The notes under the pieces: generated by a model
The model's database searches: none
Seen by the model: the letters and a program-made list of their open reading frames with translations, nothing else
Told to the model about the DNA's origin: nothing
Made by a program: the position numbers and the translations under genes
Shown here: positions 55,020 through 64,000 of the stretch, in pieces
Position numbering within the stretch: position 1 is the first letter of the stretch
Layout: each line of letters starts with the position of its first letter
From: Dictyoglomus sp. NZ13-RE01
GTDB taxonomy: Bacteria; Dictyoglomota; Dictyoglomia; Dictyoglomales; Dictyoglomaceae
Reading direction: 5' to 3'
Length of the DNA stretch: 64,000 nt
Assembly: GCA_002878375.1 (NCBI GenBank)
Contig: NIRF01000001.1
Span: forward strand, 186,001 to 250,000

Positions 55020-55890
55020 CCTTATCAATATCTCTATGAAAAACTTTTACATAATATTTTGAGGACAAATAATCCTTTAATTCTTCAGCAATAACAACCG
55101 CTCTGTGTCTTCCTCCAGTACAGCCTATAGATATGTTAAGATAAGTTTTTCCCTCTTCCTGATACAACGGGATTAAAAAATCAAGAAGATTCTTTAGTTT
55201 GTTAAGAAACTCTTGAGTTTCTTTTCTCTCCAATACAAAATTTTTTACTTCCTTATCGAGTCCTGAAAGCTTTCTTAAATTTGGGTCATAAAAAGGATTA
55301 GGTAAAAATCTAACATCAAAGATTAAATGAGAGTCCAATGGAATTCCATATTTAAATCCAAAGGAGTATATTGTAATATTTAAATTTATTTTTAAGTTAT
55401 ATCCAAAATCTTCAATATATTGCAATATGATCTCTTTTAATTCCTTTGTCGTAGTTTTACTTGTATCAATAATGTAAGTTGCTAAGCTCCTTATGTCATT
55501 TAATCTTTCTTTTTCTAACCTAATACTCTCTAAAATACTTCTTCCCTCTTTTAATAAAGGATGTCTTCTCCTCGTCTCATTATATCTCCTAATTAAAACT
55601 TCTTCGTCCGCTTCTAAGAATAAAAGTATATATTTAGGAATAATCTTTTTTAGATCATTTAAGACGTCTCTAAAATTTTGAAGAAATTCCTCACTTCTAA
55701 TATCAGAAACTAAAGCCACTTGGGATATTTTCCCATCAGTATTCATACATAAATCCACTAAAGTAGGTATCAAATTAGGTGGTAGATTATCAACACAGAA
55801 AAATCCACTATCCTCTAAAATATGTAATACTTGAGATTTTCCTGCGCCAGAAAGCCCTGTAATAATTATTAGCTGAAAATCATTCCTCAT
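55009..55890 (-). CDS. rapZ: RapZ/YvcJ nucleotide-binding protein
   Basis: A 293-residue P-loop protein. Walker A is GLSGAGKSQ near residue 13, with SGFFCVDNLPPNLIP next, FLEADEEVLIRRYNETRRRHPL in the middle and the C-terminal signature SIGCTGGRHRAVVIAEEL. RapZ binds small RNAs or UDP-GlcNAc-related ligands in E. coli; YvcJ of Bacillus hydrolyses GTP. The ATG at 55890 has no Shine-Dalgarno, but a TATAAT box ends 7 bases before it, so the mRNA may be leaderless. Confidence 0.94.
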   Translation of the reverse strand: MRNDFQLIIITGLSGAGKSQVLHILEDSGFFCVDNLPPNLIPTLVDLCMNTDGKISQVALVSDIRSEEFLQNFRDVLNDLKKIIPKYILLFLEADEEVLIRRYNETRRRHPLLKEGRSILESIRLEKERLNDIRSLATYIIDTSKTTTKELKEIILQYIEDFGYNLKINLNITIYSFGFKYGIPLDSHLIFDVRFLPNPFYDPNLRKLSGLDKEVKNFVLERKETQEFLNKLKNLLDFLIPLYQEEGKTYLNISIGCTGGRHRAVVIAEELKDYLSSKYYVKVFHRDIDKDVS

Positions 55891-55897
55891 AGACTTT

Positions 55898-55903
55898 ATT
55901 ATA
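55898..55903 (-). promoter_or_regulatory. -10 box of rapZ-yvcK, possible leaderless start
   Basis: TATAAT on the minus strand ends 7 bases before the rapZ ATG (AAAGTCT between), so the start site would fall on the start codon. The best -35 at 17 bases is a poor TTTATT. Confidence 0.5.
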
Positions 55904-55911
55904 TCTTATTT

Positions 55912-55939
55912 TTGATATAAAATAAATACTAAGTTTAAT
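55912..55939 (+). promoter_or_regulatory. Promoter of penicillin-binding protein gene
   Basis: TTGATA (5 of 6 matches) at 55912-55917, a 16-base spacer, and TTTAAT (5 of 6) at 55934-55939. It would start transcription near 55946, before the ribosome site GGAGGGATAAAGGAAGG. It is divergent from the rapZ promoter. Confidence 0.6.
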
Positions 55940-55963
55940 TTATTTTGGAGGGATAAAGGAAGG

Positions 55964-57889
55964 ATGAATAAAAAAGCAATAAACGAAATATCAGTAATGC
56001 CAAAAAAAGAAAGAAAATTTTGGAAGGTTTTAAAATTTACAATTCTTACAGCTTTAATTTTAGTACTAATTTCTTTTACCTTTGCTTCCATATACGTAGT
56101 ATCTGTACTAAAATCCGCTCCATCCATTGAGAAATGGACGGAGATAAGACCAAGTCAAACAACAATTATATATAGCAGTGACAATAAAATCTTAGGAAGG
56201 ATCTATAAAGAGAATAGAATAATTGTTCCCCTCTATAAAATATCTCCATATTTACAAAAAGCAGTAATTGCTTCTGAAGATAAAGACTTCTATAACCATT
56301 CAGGAGTTAGCATAAGAGGAACAATTAGGGCTTTATGGAAAGATTTAACTGGTACAGGACCTTTGCAAGGAGGAAGTACAATAACACAACAAGTAGCTAA
56401 ACTACTATTCTTGTCTCCAGAAAGAACCATAAGAAGAAAAATACAGGAAATTTACATTGCAACAAAATTAGAAAAATATTACACAAAACAGGAAATATTA
56501 GAGATATATTTGAATTTAGTTTACTGGGGAAATGGAGCATACGGTGCGGAGTCTGCAGCACAAACATACTTTGGAAAATCTGCAAAGGATCTAAATTTAG
56601 AGGAAAGTGCAATGCTTGCTGGAATACTCCCTGCACCTGAGTTATACAATCCCTTCAAAAATATTGAAAAGGCAAAACAATTAAGAAACATTGTCTTAGA
56701 AAAAATGTTAGAAGAAGGTTATATAAGCCAAGAAGAGTTTAAAAAGGCATATAACTCTCCAATTAAGTTAATAACTAAAAAAACATCCCAATATCTTGCT
56801 CCATATTTTTTTAATTATGTCCTCAAAGAATTAATTCAAAGATTTGGTGAAGAAACAGTTTATAAAGGTGGATTAAAAGTATACACAACGCTTGATCTAA
56901 ATTTACAAAAATTTGCGGAGGATGCATTAAACAAAATTATTAATAAATATGGCAAAGACTACCATGTAAGCCAGGGAGCATTAATTGCTATAGAACCTAA
57001 TACGGGATATATTAGAGCATATGTAGGAGGATTAGATTATAATAAAAGCCAGTTTGATAGGGTAAGTCAAGCAAAAAGACAACCTGGTTCAGCTTTCAAA
57101 CCTTTTGTTTATCTCACTGCTATTCAGAGGGGATTTAAGCCCACAGATCTTCTTGAGGAAAGAGAGATATCCTATAAATTTGCAGGAAAAGTATGGAAGC
57201 CTCAAAACTATGATCAGAAATTACATGGAACAGTAACTTTAGAGGAAGCTTTAAAAAATTCTTACAATATAGCTACGATTATGTTATTAGAAGAGATAGG
57301 CGTGAGCGATGTTATAAAAAATGTAAAGAAAATGGGCATAGAAAGCGAAATAGAGCCAAGCTTAGCATTAGCTTTAGGATCGTATGTTGTTACACCATTA
57401 GAGCTAACAAGAGCCTACGCATGTATTGCAAATGGTGGATATAGAATAAATCCTATTGCCATACTGAGGGTTGAAGATAGCAAAGGGAATATACTTCTTT
57501 CAAATGAACCTCAATTAACAAAAGTTCTAGATACAGAGGTAGTAGCTACTTTGGTAAAGATGATGAAAAAAGTCATATTGGAAGGGACAGGGACAAGAGC
57601 AAATATAGGCAGACCATGTGCTGGAAAAACTGGAACTACTGATGATTATAGGGATGCATGGTTTATCGGATTTACTCCCGATCTTTGTACAGGCGTTTGG
57701 GTAGGAAATGATGACTATTCTCAAACCAAAAAAGTTGTAGGAGGATTTATTCCTGCTTTGATTTGGAGAGAATTTATGTCAAATGCTTTAAAAGATAAGC
57801 CGGCAAAAGACTTTGACTTTTTATATGCTCCTCCCCCAGAGGAAACATATACGGATACTCAAAGCCAAACAGAAACTAAAGCTCCATAG
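55964..57889 (+). CDS. Class A penicillin-binding protein (PBP1A-type)
   Basis: A 641-residue bifunctional peptidoglycan synthase. Residues 1-22 are cytoplasmic, about 23-48 a membrane anchor. The glycosyltransferase 51 domain has [48 protein letters not shown] and [20 protein letters not shown]. The transpeptidase domain has SxxK in PGSAFKPF, SxN as SYN in KNSYNIA, and [15 protein letters not shown]. It polymerises and cross-links cell-wall glycan on the outer face of the membrane. One of few plus-strand genes, with its own promoter; its 3' end overlaps hisIE tail to tail by 14 bases. Confidence 0.96.
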   Translation: MNKKAINEISVMPKKERKFWKVLKFTILTALILVLISFTFASIYVVSVLKSAPSIEKWTEIRPSQTTIIYSSDNKILGRIYKENRIIVPLYKISPYLQKAVIASEDKDFYNHSGVSIRGTIRALWKDLTGTGPLQGGSTITQQVAKLLFLSPERTIRRKIQEIYIATKLEKYYTKQEILEIYLNLVYWGNGAYGAESAAQTYFGKSAKDLNLEESAMLAGILPAPELYNPFKNIEKAKQLRNIVLEKMLEEGYISQEEFKKAYNSPIKLITKKTSQYLAPYFFNYVLKELIQRFGEETVYKGGLKVYTTLDLNLQKFAEDALNKIINKYGKDYHVSQGALIAIEPNTGYIRAYVGGLDYNKSQFDRVSQAKRQPGSAFKPFVYLTAIQRGFKPTDLLEEREISYKFAGKVWKPQNYDQKLHGTVTLEEALKNSYNIATIMLLEEIGVSDVIKNVKKMGIESEIEPSLALALGSYVVTPLELTRAYACIANGGYRINPIAILRVEDSKGNILLSNEPQLTKVLDTEVVATLVKMMKKVILEGTGTRANIGRPCAGKTGTTDDYRDAWFIGFTPDLCTGVWVGNDDYSQTKKVVGGFIPALIWREFMSNALKDKPAKDFDFLYAPPPEETYTDTQSQTETKAP

Positions 57890-58505
57890 GATCTTTATGT
57901 CTTCTTATAAGTTCCTTAATAATATCCCTTAAGGAAAGATCTTTTGATACTAAAGCAATTAGTAAATGGTATAAAAGATCTGATGCCTCATAGATTAGCT
58001 CTTCTTTTTTATTTTTAATGCCTGAAATAACTGTCTCTATAGCTTCTTCTCCAACCTTCTGAAATATCCTCTCTTCACCCTCCCTAAAAAGCTCCGCAGT
58101 ATAAGATCCCTCAGGTAATTTTTCTTTTCTATCTTTAATTACTTCTTCCAAATGAAACAAAAAATTTTCTTCTAAATTTTTAATTCCTCTAAAAAAGCAA
58201 CTGAAATTTCCTGTATGACATGCCACACCTATCTGCTCAACCATTAACAAAAGAGTATCTCCATCACAATCTATTTTTATATCCTTCACTTTTTGTATAT
58301 TACCAGAGGTTTCGCCCTTATGCCATAACTCTTTTCTACTTCTACTCCAATACCAGGCTTCTTTTGTTTCAATCGTCTTTATCAATGCTTCTTTATTCAT
58401 ATAAGCAAGCATTAATACCCTTCCAGTAATATAATCCTGTACTATGACTGGAATTAATCCTTTCTCATCAAATCTTACCAAACTTACAAGTTCATCAAAA
58501 TCCAT
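57876..58505 (-). CDS. hisIE: Bifunctional phosphoribosyl-AMP cyclohydrolase / phosphoribosyl-ATP pyrophosphatase
   Basis: A 209-residue fusion catalysing steps 2 and 3 of histidine synthesis. Residues 1 to about 112 are HisI ([65 protein letters not shown] with the zinc cysteines). Residues about 118-209 are HisE ([41 protein letters not shown]). It is the last gene of the his operon, 2 bases after hisF, and it meets the penicillin-binding protein gene tail to tail with no terminator between. Confidence 0.96.
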   Translation of the reverse strand: MDFDELVSLVRFDEKGLIPVIVQDYITGRVLMLAYMNKEALIKTIETKEAWYWSRSRKELWHKGETSGNIQKVKDIKIDCDGDTLLLMVEQIGVACHTGNFSCFFRGIKNLEENFLFHLEEVIKDRKEKLPEGSYTAELFREGEERIFQKVGEEAIETVISGIKNKKEELIYEASDLLYHLLIALVSKDLSLRDIIKELIRRHKDPMEL

Positions 58506-58507
58506 TA

Positions 58508-59266
58508 TTACACCTCTCTAATATGTACATTCTTATTTTTCAAATAATCTTTTACTTCTTTCACAGTGTATTCACCGTAGTGAAAAATAGATGCAGCAAG
58601 CACTGCATCAGCACCAGACATTAAAGCTAAATAAAGATCTTCAAGCGAACCTGCACCACCTGATGCTATTAATGGAATATTTAATATAGAAGATGCTCTT
58701 TTTATTAAATCCAAATCGTAACCTCTTCTATGACCATCCGCATCTATACTCGTTAATAAAATTTCTCCAGCTCCCCTATTCTGCACCTCTCTCAGCCATT
58801 CAAAAACATCTATTCCTGTAGACTCCTTTCCACTTTTAATATATACCTCCCATTTACCTTGTGAAATCCTCTTAGCATCCACAGCAATAACCAGGCATTG
58901 ACTTCCAAATTCATCTCTTACCCTATTTATTATCTCAGGATTTAATACAGCAAAGGTATTTAAGGAAACTTTATCCGCTCCAGCCCTTAATAAATTACGA
59001 ATATCTTCTATACTCTTAATCCCGCCCCCCACTGTTAAAGGTATAAAAATCCTTTTTGCAATATCTTCTACAAGCTTTAAAAAGGTCTTTCTATTTTCCA
59101 GTGTTGCAGTTATATCTAACAAAACTAATTCATCCGCTCCTTCTTTTTCATATCTTTCTGCAAATTCTATGGCAGGACCTATCACCTGAAGGTTTTCAAA
59201 ACTCCTTCCTTTAACTACATTTTCACCAATTGTATCAAGACAGGGTATAATTCTTTTTGCTAACAT
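58508..59266 (-). CDS. hisF: Imidazole glycerol phosphate synthase, cyclase subunit HisF
   Basis: A 252-residue beta-alpha barrel that uses ammonia from HisH to close the imidazole ring. The first catalytic Asp lies in [15 protein letters not shown] and the second in LVIAVDAKR. Phosphate-binding loops: [37 protein letters not shown], and [12 protein letters not shown]. It overlaps hisA by 7 bases. The usual CLDVKDGRVVKG opening is slightly altered, which should not affect activity. Confidence 0.97.
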   Translation of the reverse strand: MLAKRIIPCLDTIGENVVKGRSFENLQVIGPAIEFAERYEKEGADELVLLDITATLENRKTFLKLVEDIAKRIFIPLTVGGGIKSIEDIRNLLRAGADKVSLNTFAVLNPEIINRVRDEFGSQCLVIAVDAKRISQGKWEVYIKSGKESTGIDVFEWLREVQNRGAGEILLTSIDADGHRRGYDLDLIKRASSILNIPLIASGGAGSLEDLYLALMSGADAVLAASIFHYGEYTVKEVKDYLKNKNVHIREV

Positions 59267-59976
59267 ATAAACTCTCCTAAATCTATTTTTCCTTCATATA
59301 ATGCTCTTCCAACAATTACTCCTTTTATTCGATTTCCATAGTCACCATTAATCTCTTTAAGCTTTTCAATATCCATGGTAGAAGATATACCACCTGCAAT
59401 CCATAAGTAAAAATTTGTATTTTCTAACACATTTCTTATTAGTTTCACGTTAATTCCTTGTAGAGTACCATCTCTACTAACATCTGTAAAAATTACCTCC
59501 CTAAAACCTGCGTACTCTATCTTATCTATTACTTCATTCCATGATATGTTCTCTTTCCATCCTTTAATTACCACAGAATTTCCCATCACATCTATACTTG
59601 GTATAATTTTTTCTCCAAATTGGAGCCTTAAATTTCTTAAAAAATCTTTATTCTCCTTTAATAAACTACTGAAAATGACTCGCCAAGCACCAAAAGATAA
59701 AATTTTTTCAATTTTTTCTATGGTTCTAATACCTCCTCCTACCTCAACAGGTATTGGGATATTTTTTATTATCTTTTCAATTATTGGAAGACTTTCTTCA
59801 TCTCCAACTATGGCGCCCTGTAAATCAATCACATGTAATGCTTTAGCGCCTTTCTTATACCAGTAAAAAGCCACATCAAAGGGATTTTCTAAACTAAAAA
59901 GGATTTTACTCTCTCTCCCTTGTTCCATTCTCACAGTCTTGCCTTGGTAAATATCAACAGCAGGAATAACTATCAT
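59260..59976 (-). CDS. hisA: ProFAR isomerase HisA
   Basis: A 238-residue barrel enzyme that isomerises ProFAR to PRFAR. Motifs: VIPAVDIYQGKTVRMEQG with the first catalytic Asp, HVIDLQGAIVG, VEVGGGIRTIEKIE, FTDVSRDGTLQG with the second Asp, and WIAGGISSTMDIEKL. I chose the ATG at 59976, 7 bases after GGAG; starts at 59982 (ATG) and 59991 (TTG) are in frame but badly placed. It overlaps hisH by 23 bases. Confidence 0.96.
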   Translation of the reverse strand: MIVIPAVDIYQGKTVRMEQGRESKILFSLENPFDVAFYWYKKGAKALHVIDLQGAIVGDEESLPIIEKIIKNIPIPVEVGGGIRTIEKIEKILSFGAWRVIFSSLLKENKDFLRNLRLQFGEKIIPSIDVMGNSVVIKGWKENISWNEVIDKIEYAGFREVIFTDVSRDGTLQGINVKLIRNVLENTNFYLWIAGGISSTMDIEKLKEINGDYGNRIKGVIVGRALYEGKIDLGEFIC

Positions 59977-60577
59977 ATACATGCTCCACAAAGTTTTTTA
60001 TTATCTTTAGTCCCAAGGTACTACTTTTTTCAGGATGAAACTGTACACCAAAAATATTATCCTTCTGAATTATGGATGGAAATGTGCCCTCATAATCGGT
60101 TAAACCTACAATGATGTCTTTTTCACATTCTACATAATAAGAATGTACAAAATAAAAGAAAGAATTATTAGGGATATCTTTTAAAATGACAGAAGGATTA
60201 ATAATCTCTACCTGATTCCAACCAAGATGTGGAAGTTTAAAGCTCTTCAATTTCTTTACTTTACCCTTCAAAATACTTAGCCCTTTCATTTCCATATCTA
60301 CCGCCTCTTCGCTTTCTTCAAATAAAATCTGCATACCCAAGCATATACCCAAATAGGGTTTCTCTCCAAGTAAATCCTTCAATGTATAAAAATTCCCATT
60401 CAGACGCAAGTTTTCTACTGCTTGTACAAAATTCCCTTGCCCAGGAAAAACTAAAGCATTACTTTTCTCCCACTCTCTTGGATCAGAAGAAATTTCAGCT
60501 CTTATTTTTAAAAAATCAAAAGCCTTTTTAATACTAAATAAATTTCCTCCACCATAATCAATAATGGCTATTTTCAT
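59954..60577 (-). CDS. hisH: Imidazole glycerol phosphate synthase, glutaminase subunit HisH
   Basis: A 207-residue class I glutamine amidotransferase. The catalytic Cys is in YLGICLGMQILFE; the His-Glu pair is in FGVQFHPEKSS. The start IAIIDYGGGNLFSIKKA and VFPGQGNF are typical. It supplies ammonia to HisF. It overlaps hisB by four bases and hisA by 23, so operon genes are tightly coupled. Confidence 0.97.
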   Translation of the reverse strand: MKIAIIDYGGGNLFSIKKAFDFLKIRAEISSDPREWEKSNALVFPGQGNFVQAVENLRLNGNFYTLKDLLGEKPYLGICLGMQILFEESEEAVDMEMKGLSILKGKVKKLKSFKLPHLGWNQVEIINPSVILKDIPNNSFFYFVHSYYVECEKDIIVGLTDYEGTFPSIIQKDNIFGVQFHPEKSSTLGLKIIKNFVEHVYDSYSCC

Positions 60578-61137
60578 ATTATCCCCTTTGTAGAAGTTGT
60601 TGTGTCAGAAATTTCACAAGCCTCCTTTAAAGCCATGCCTAAAGACTTGAAAATTGCCTCCTGTATATGATGTATGTTTTCTCCATATAAAATAATTACA
60701 TGTAATGTAATTTTACTTTCGTTCACAAAAGCCCTTAAGAACTCCTTAACTAATTCATGCTCAGTTGTCCTATATTGAGAATTATCTTTAAAATTCAAAT
60801 ATGGTCTTCTACTTATATCTAACGAAGTCATTACCAAAGCATCATCCATAGGAACTATTTTATTGGAAAACCTCTTAAAATTATACTTATAAATTATGTT
60901 ATAAAAAGCAGTTCCAAGACAAAGTCCTACATCCTCAACTAAGTGATGAAAATCTACATCAATATCACCTTCCGCCTTCATCTCCAAATCAAAAGAAGCA
61001 TAAAATATTAAAGTCTCCAATAAATGTTTCCAATATGGGATAGGAAAATCTCCAATAAATCTTCCTTTTCCATCAAGATTTAGCTTTAGTTTTATTTTTG
61101 TTTCCCTTGTTGTTCTTTCTAATTCATATTTCCTCAT
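60574..61137 (-). CDS. hisB: Imidazoleglycerol-phosphate dehydratase (monofunctional HisB)
   Basis: A 187-residue metal-dependent dehydratase. The metal-binding repeat is VDFHHLVEDVGLCLGTAF; RTTRETKIKLKLNLDG opens the protein. In the usual second repeat the family has HHxxEA; here it reads NIHHIQEAIFKSLGMALKEA, intact. I chose the ATG at 61137 with GAGGTG five bases upstream; a start at 61158 would overlap hisC further. No HisN phosphatase domain is attached, so histidinol-phosphate phosphatase must be encoded elsewhere. Confidence 0.96.
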   Translation of the reverse strand: MRKYELERTTRETKIKLKLNLDGKGRFIGDFPIPYWKHLLETLIFYASFDLEMKAEGDIDVDFHHLVEDVGLCLGTAFYNIIYKYNFKRFSNKIVPMDDALVMTSLDISRRPYLNFKDNSQYRTTEHELVKEFLRAFVNESKITLHVIILYGENIHHIQEAIFKSLGMALKEACEISDTTTSTKGII

Positions 61138-62183
61138 GATAACACCTCTGATAAACAATTTAAAAACTTCTCATTTTCCTCTCTACTTCCAATTGTAACC
61201 CGTAGACAGTTTTCTAATAGAGGCTCTTTGCTAAAATCCCTTAGGGCAATCCCCCAATCAACAAGCTTTCTATCCAACAACTCTTTCTTTTCGGTTCTAA
61301 AGAGCAAAAAGTTTGTTGTTGATGGAAAAACCTTAATGTTTTCAAACTTTCTCATTGTAGAATATACTTCCTCTTTATACCTTAAAATTTCCTCTATTCT
61401 TTTCTCTAAAATATCCCAATATTTAAGTACTATAGTCCCTGTAATCTGAGAAAAAATATTTAAGTTATAAGGAAGTCTAAAGTTTTCCAAGTAATTTATC
61501 AAATTTCTATGGGCAACAAGATATCCTAATCTTACACCTGCACAGGAAAAAGCTTTTGAGAAAGTCCTAAGGATCATAATATTTGGATAATCATTTATCA
61601 AGTCAATAAAGGAAACTTTTGAAAACTCATAATAAGCCTCATCAATAAGAATGATACTATTAAAATCTAAAATCTTATCTAAATCTGAAGGCTCAATTAA
61701 TAAATTTCCCGTTGGATTATTAGGATTACATATTACAATTAATTTAATACTTCTTTTTTTATAGCTATCCAATTTTTCCCATGGCATTGAAAAATCTTCT
61801 TTATTTAAAAACAAGTCATGAATAATTACATCTTTTTGTTGAAAGATCTTTTTATAGAGAGGAAATGTTGGTTGAGGGAGTATTACTTCATCTCCTTCTG
61901 ATAGAAGGGCATTCGATATGATGTTTATAATTTCCCCTGAGCCATTACCAAGTAGAATATTCTCATAAGGAATTTTTAAAAAATCCGCTAATGCATTTTT
62001 TAACTCATAAGCCTTGCTATCAGGATACCTATTCCAAGGCGTATTTAATAACTTATTAATTACCTCTTGTTTTATTTCCAATGGTAAATCATAGGGATTT
62101 TCATTTCTTGCCAAAGAAATAGGTAAATCTTTAACCTCAACCTTATATCCTGTATAATCTTTTTTAATTATCTCTTCCCACAT
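61134..62183 (-). CDS. hisC: Histidinol-phosphate aminotransferase
   Basis: A 349-residue PLP enzyme of fold type I. Motifs: LARNENPYDLP, LGNGSGEIINII, CNPNNPTGNL, LIDEAYYEF, and the Schiff-base Lys in RTFSKAFSCAGVRLGYLV; the phosphate-binding Arg is near LRVTIGSREEN. It shares one base with hisD (stop and start overlap) and overlaps hisB by four. Full length, no anomalies. Confidence 0.96.
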   Translation of the reverse strand: MWEEIIKKDYTGYKVEVKDLPISLARNENPYDLPLEIKQEVINKLLNTPWNRYPDSKAYELKNALADFLKIPYENILLGNGSGEIINIISNALLSEGDEVILPQPTFPLYKKIFQQKDVIIHDLFLNKEDFSMPWEKLDSYKKRSIKLIVICNPNNPTGNLLIEPSDLDKILDFNSIILIDEAYYEFSKVSFIDLINDYPNIMILRTFSKAFSCAGVRLGYLVAHRNLINYLENFRLPYNLNIFSQITGTIVLKYWDILEKRIEEILRYKEEVYSTMRKFENIKVFPSTTNFLLFRTEKKELLDRKLVDWGIALRDFSKEPLLENCLRVTIGSREENEKFLNCLSEVLS

Positions 62184-63463
62184 TAACTTTTTCCCCCAAA
62201 ATAGTTTTTTAGACTTTTTTCATGCATAAAGAATCCCTCTTCTCTTGCTATTATACTTCCATATTTTGAAATTTCTCTAATATCTTCATCACTTAAATTG
62301 ACAAAACTAATTCTTTTTATAAAAGTGTTTACACTTAATCCTGATGAAAAGATTGCTCTTCTACCTGTAGGTAAAACATGACTTGGTCCTGCTATAAAAT
62401 CTCCAAAAATAGAGGAATGATTTATAAATATGGCACCTGCATTATTAATATGTGGTATATATTCCATGTAATTATTACTAAGAATTTCTAAATGCTCAGG
62501 GGCTATATGATTAATGATTTCTATAGCATTCTTCTTATCTTCTACTAATATTATAAAACTATTTTTCATTGATTCTTTTAGAATAGCACTTCTCATTGCC
62601 TTTTCAATCTCAATATTTATCTCTTTTACTATATCATCTACTATTTCTTCATTTTCAGTTATGATCCATCCTCTGTCATATGGGGAGTGTTCTATTTGAG
62701 CCAAAAAGTCACAAACAACTTTCTTAATATCTATTTCTTTTTCCTTATCAATCAAAATAGCAATTTCACTGGGTCCATTAATACCATCAATACCAACTTC
62801 CCCAAAAACCATCTTTTTAGCTAAAGCTACATATATATTTCCTGGGCCAACAATCATATCCACTCTTGGAATACTTTCTGTTCCATAAGAAAAAGCAAAT
62901 ATAGCTTGAGCTCCCCCTAAGGTATAAAATTTTGAAAAGTTTAATACTTTCAGTGTATATAAAAATAATTCATTATAAGTTTGTTGGGGAGGAGTAGTAA
63001 TATAAATTTCTTTAACCCCTGCAATTAATGCTGGAATTGTAGTCATAATAATTGTTGAGGGATAAACGGCTCTTCCCCCTGGTACATATATTAATACCTT
63101 TTCAACAGGTTTTATAATCTGCCCCAATAAGCTATTTTTATCATTAGTAAAAAACCAAGAATTAATCCTTTCTCTTTCATGAAATTCACTTACTCTCTTG
63201 ATCATTACATTAATGCTATACTTAACCTCATCTTCTATACTTAAAGTATCCGCTTTAATATTTTCCAAACTATATATGAAACCTTTTTCACTTAGATCAA
63301 TATTGTCAAACTTTTTAGTCAAAGAAATTAAAGCATTATCTCCATACATCAGTACTTCTTGCATAATATTTTTCAATTCTTCCTCTACTTTATACTCCCA
63401 CTTCTTCCTTTCCACTTCAAAATCGACTTTAAAAAAATCACTGCCTTTAATCACTCTGATCAT
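62183..63463 (-). CDS. hisD: Histidinol dehydrogenase
   Basis: A 426-residue zinc enzyme that oxidises histidinol to histidine in two steps. Motifs: [41 protein letters not shown] (split), [27 protein letters not shown], and the catalytic/zinc region [12 protein letters not shown] and [10 protein letters not shown], ending [20 protein letters not shown]. It overlaps hisG by 17 bases. Order hisG-hisD-hisC-hisB matches the front of the operon in many bacteria. Confidence 0.97.
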   Translation of the reverse strand: MIRVIKGSDFFKVDFEVERKKWEYKVEEELKNIMQEVLMYGDNALISLTKKFDNIDLSEKGFIYSLENIKADTLSIEDEVKYSINVMIKRVSEFHERERINSWFFTNDKNSLLGQIIKPVEKVLIYVPGGRAVYPSTIIMTTIPALIAGVKEIYITTPPQQTYNELFLYTLKVLNFSKFYTLGGAQAIFAFSYGTESIPRVDMIVGPGNIYVALAKKMVFGEVGIDGINGPSEIAILIDKEKEIDIKKVVCDFLAQIEHSPYDRGWIITENEEIVDDIVKEINIEIEKAMRSAILKESMKNSFIILVEDKKNAIEIINHIAPEHLEILSNNYMEYIPHINNAGAIFINHSSIFGDFIAGPSHVLPTGRRAIFSSGLSVNTFIKRISFVNLSDEDIREISKYGSIIAREEGFFMHEKSLKNYFGGKS

Positions 63464-64000
63464 TCTCCGCCTCCTCCATTTTAGCTATCAAATCTAAAAC
63501 CTCATCCTTCTTAAAAGCAAAACTTACCTCATTAATAATAAGCATCGCTGATGTTTCAAATATGACATCCTTTATCTCTAATCCATTCTCTCTTAAAGTA
63601 TTTCCTGTCTCCACAAGATCTATGATACAGTCCGCTATGTTAGCTATAGGAGCAAGCTCAACAGATCCATTCAACTTAACAATTTCATAATCTATTCCTT
63701 TCCATTTATTATTAAAATATTCTTCCGAAACCTTAGGATATTTTGAAGCAACCTTAACAGATTCTTTACTTTTTATGTCCCATTCAGGATAGCTTGCCAA
63801 AACCATCTTACAATAACCAAACCTAAATCTTCCCATTATAACCACATTACTTTTTCTCTCTCTAATTACATCTCCCCCTACAATTCCAATCTCCGTAATT
63901 TTTTCCTCCACATAAACGGGAATGTCCCAAGGTTTCACCAAATAAATCTCAAAAACATTACCTCTCCATACTAACTTACGAGATAACTCATCTAATTCAG
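63447..64000 (-). CDS. hisG: ATP phosphoribosyltransferase HisG, short form (N-terminus cut by window edge)
   Basis: The frame is open from the stop at 63447 to the right edge. Hand translation of the last bases gives ELDELSRKLVWRGNVFEIYL before VKPWDIPVYVEE, the normal middle of HisG, so an apparent start (GTG) at 63941 is internal. Visible motifs: ITEIGIVGGDVI, and the PRPP-binding loop ADCIIDLVETGNTLRENGLE (normally D-x-I-V-D-x-V-x-T-G-x-T-L). The protein ends soon after, so it is the short form that needs a HisZ regulatory partner in known cases; HisZ would be outside the window. First enzyme of histidine synthesis. Confidence 0.94.
   Translation of the reverse strand, partial: ELDELSRKLVWRGNVFEIYLVKPWDIPVYVEEKITEIGIVGGDVIRERKSNVVIMGRFRFGYCKMVLASYPEWDIKSKESVKVASKYPKVSEEYFNNKWKGIDYEIVKLNGSVELAPIANIADCIIDLVETGNTLRENGLEIKDVIFETSAMLIINEVSFAFKKDEVLDLIAKMEEAENDQSD

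Noticed and set aside
63447-63941. A complete short gene starting at 63941
   Set aside because: The frame is open to the window edge with normal HisG sequence before that point, so it is the C-terminal part of hisG.
1-64000. CRISPR arrays, insertion sequences, phage genes, rRNA, riboswitches
   Set aside because: I looked for regularly spaced repeats, transposase or integrase motifs, rRNA cores and known leader folds and found none that I could support.

Overview
The window is AT-rich, densely packed bacterial DNA with almost all genes on the minus strand. The proteins are rich in Lys, Glu and Ile, TTG and GTG starts with strong Shine-Dalgarno sequences are common, and gaps are short. Gene content and order suggest a thermophilic anaerobe, most likely Dictyoglomus; this is from recall and no database was searched. 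A PilP-like protein and three ABC solute-binding proteins without a lipobox point to a two-membrane envelope with a periplasm. No gene-free stretch longer than about 300 bases exists, and I saw no CRISPR array, insertion sequence, phage or rRNA.

Layout by position. 1-4689: a carbohydrate ABC importer (binding protein, two permeases) followed by an AraC-type response regulator and a sensor kinase cut by the window edge. 4804-5496: a DUF72 protein. 5664-8464 (plus strand): a small pilin-like cluster whose first gene is broken by a frameshift and a stop. 8454-17822: a type IV pilus or type II secretion-like locus in the order pilB, pilC, HEPN-MNT pair, major pilin, five minor-pilin-like genes, PilM-PilN fusion, pilO, pilP. 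No secretin, prepilin peptidase or PilT is visible. 17824-23034: gatCAB preceded by two peptide-ABC ATPases. 23098-23185: tRNA-Leu(GAG). 23222-28372: recA, plsY, der, ispH and two acyltransferases. 28341-32980: a BMP-type nucleoside ABC importer. 33044-41962: ftsK, RNase J, dapA, dapB, M16 peptidase, pnp, rpsO. 42064-47924: a coiled-coil protein, coaD, rsmD, recG, fakA, Asp23. 47896-51352: a peptide ABC importer without ATPases. 51415-55890: secG, tpiA, a roadblock protein, pgk, yvcK, rapZ. 55964-57889 (plus): a class A penicillin-binding protein. 57876-64000: a compact histidine operon (hisG-D-C-B-H-A-F-IE), with hisG cut by the right edge.

How the parts fit. The housekeeping blocks keep gene orders familiar from Firmicutes (rpsO-pnp-M16-dap-rnj-ftsK-bmp/nup, and Asp23-fakA-recG-rsmD-coaD). 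The accessory interest lies at 5.5-18 kb: a pilus machine with a minor pilin carrying a lamin-tail domain, a PilM-PilN fusion, an embedded HEPN-MNT pair, and a decayed second pilin cluster facing it. Regulatory signals include consensus promoters for tRNA-Leu, pgk and the main pilin, hairpins just after all three solute-binding-protein genes, a hairpin at the presumed 5' end of rpsO mRNA, and two genes that look leaderless.
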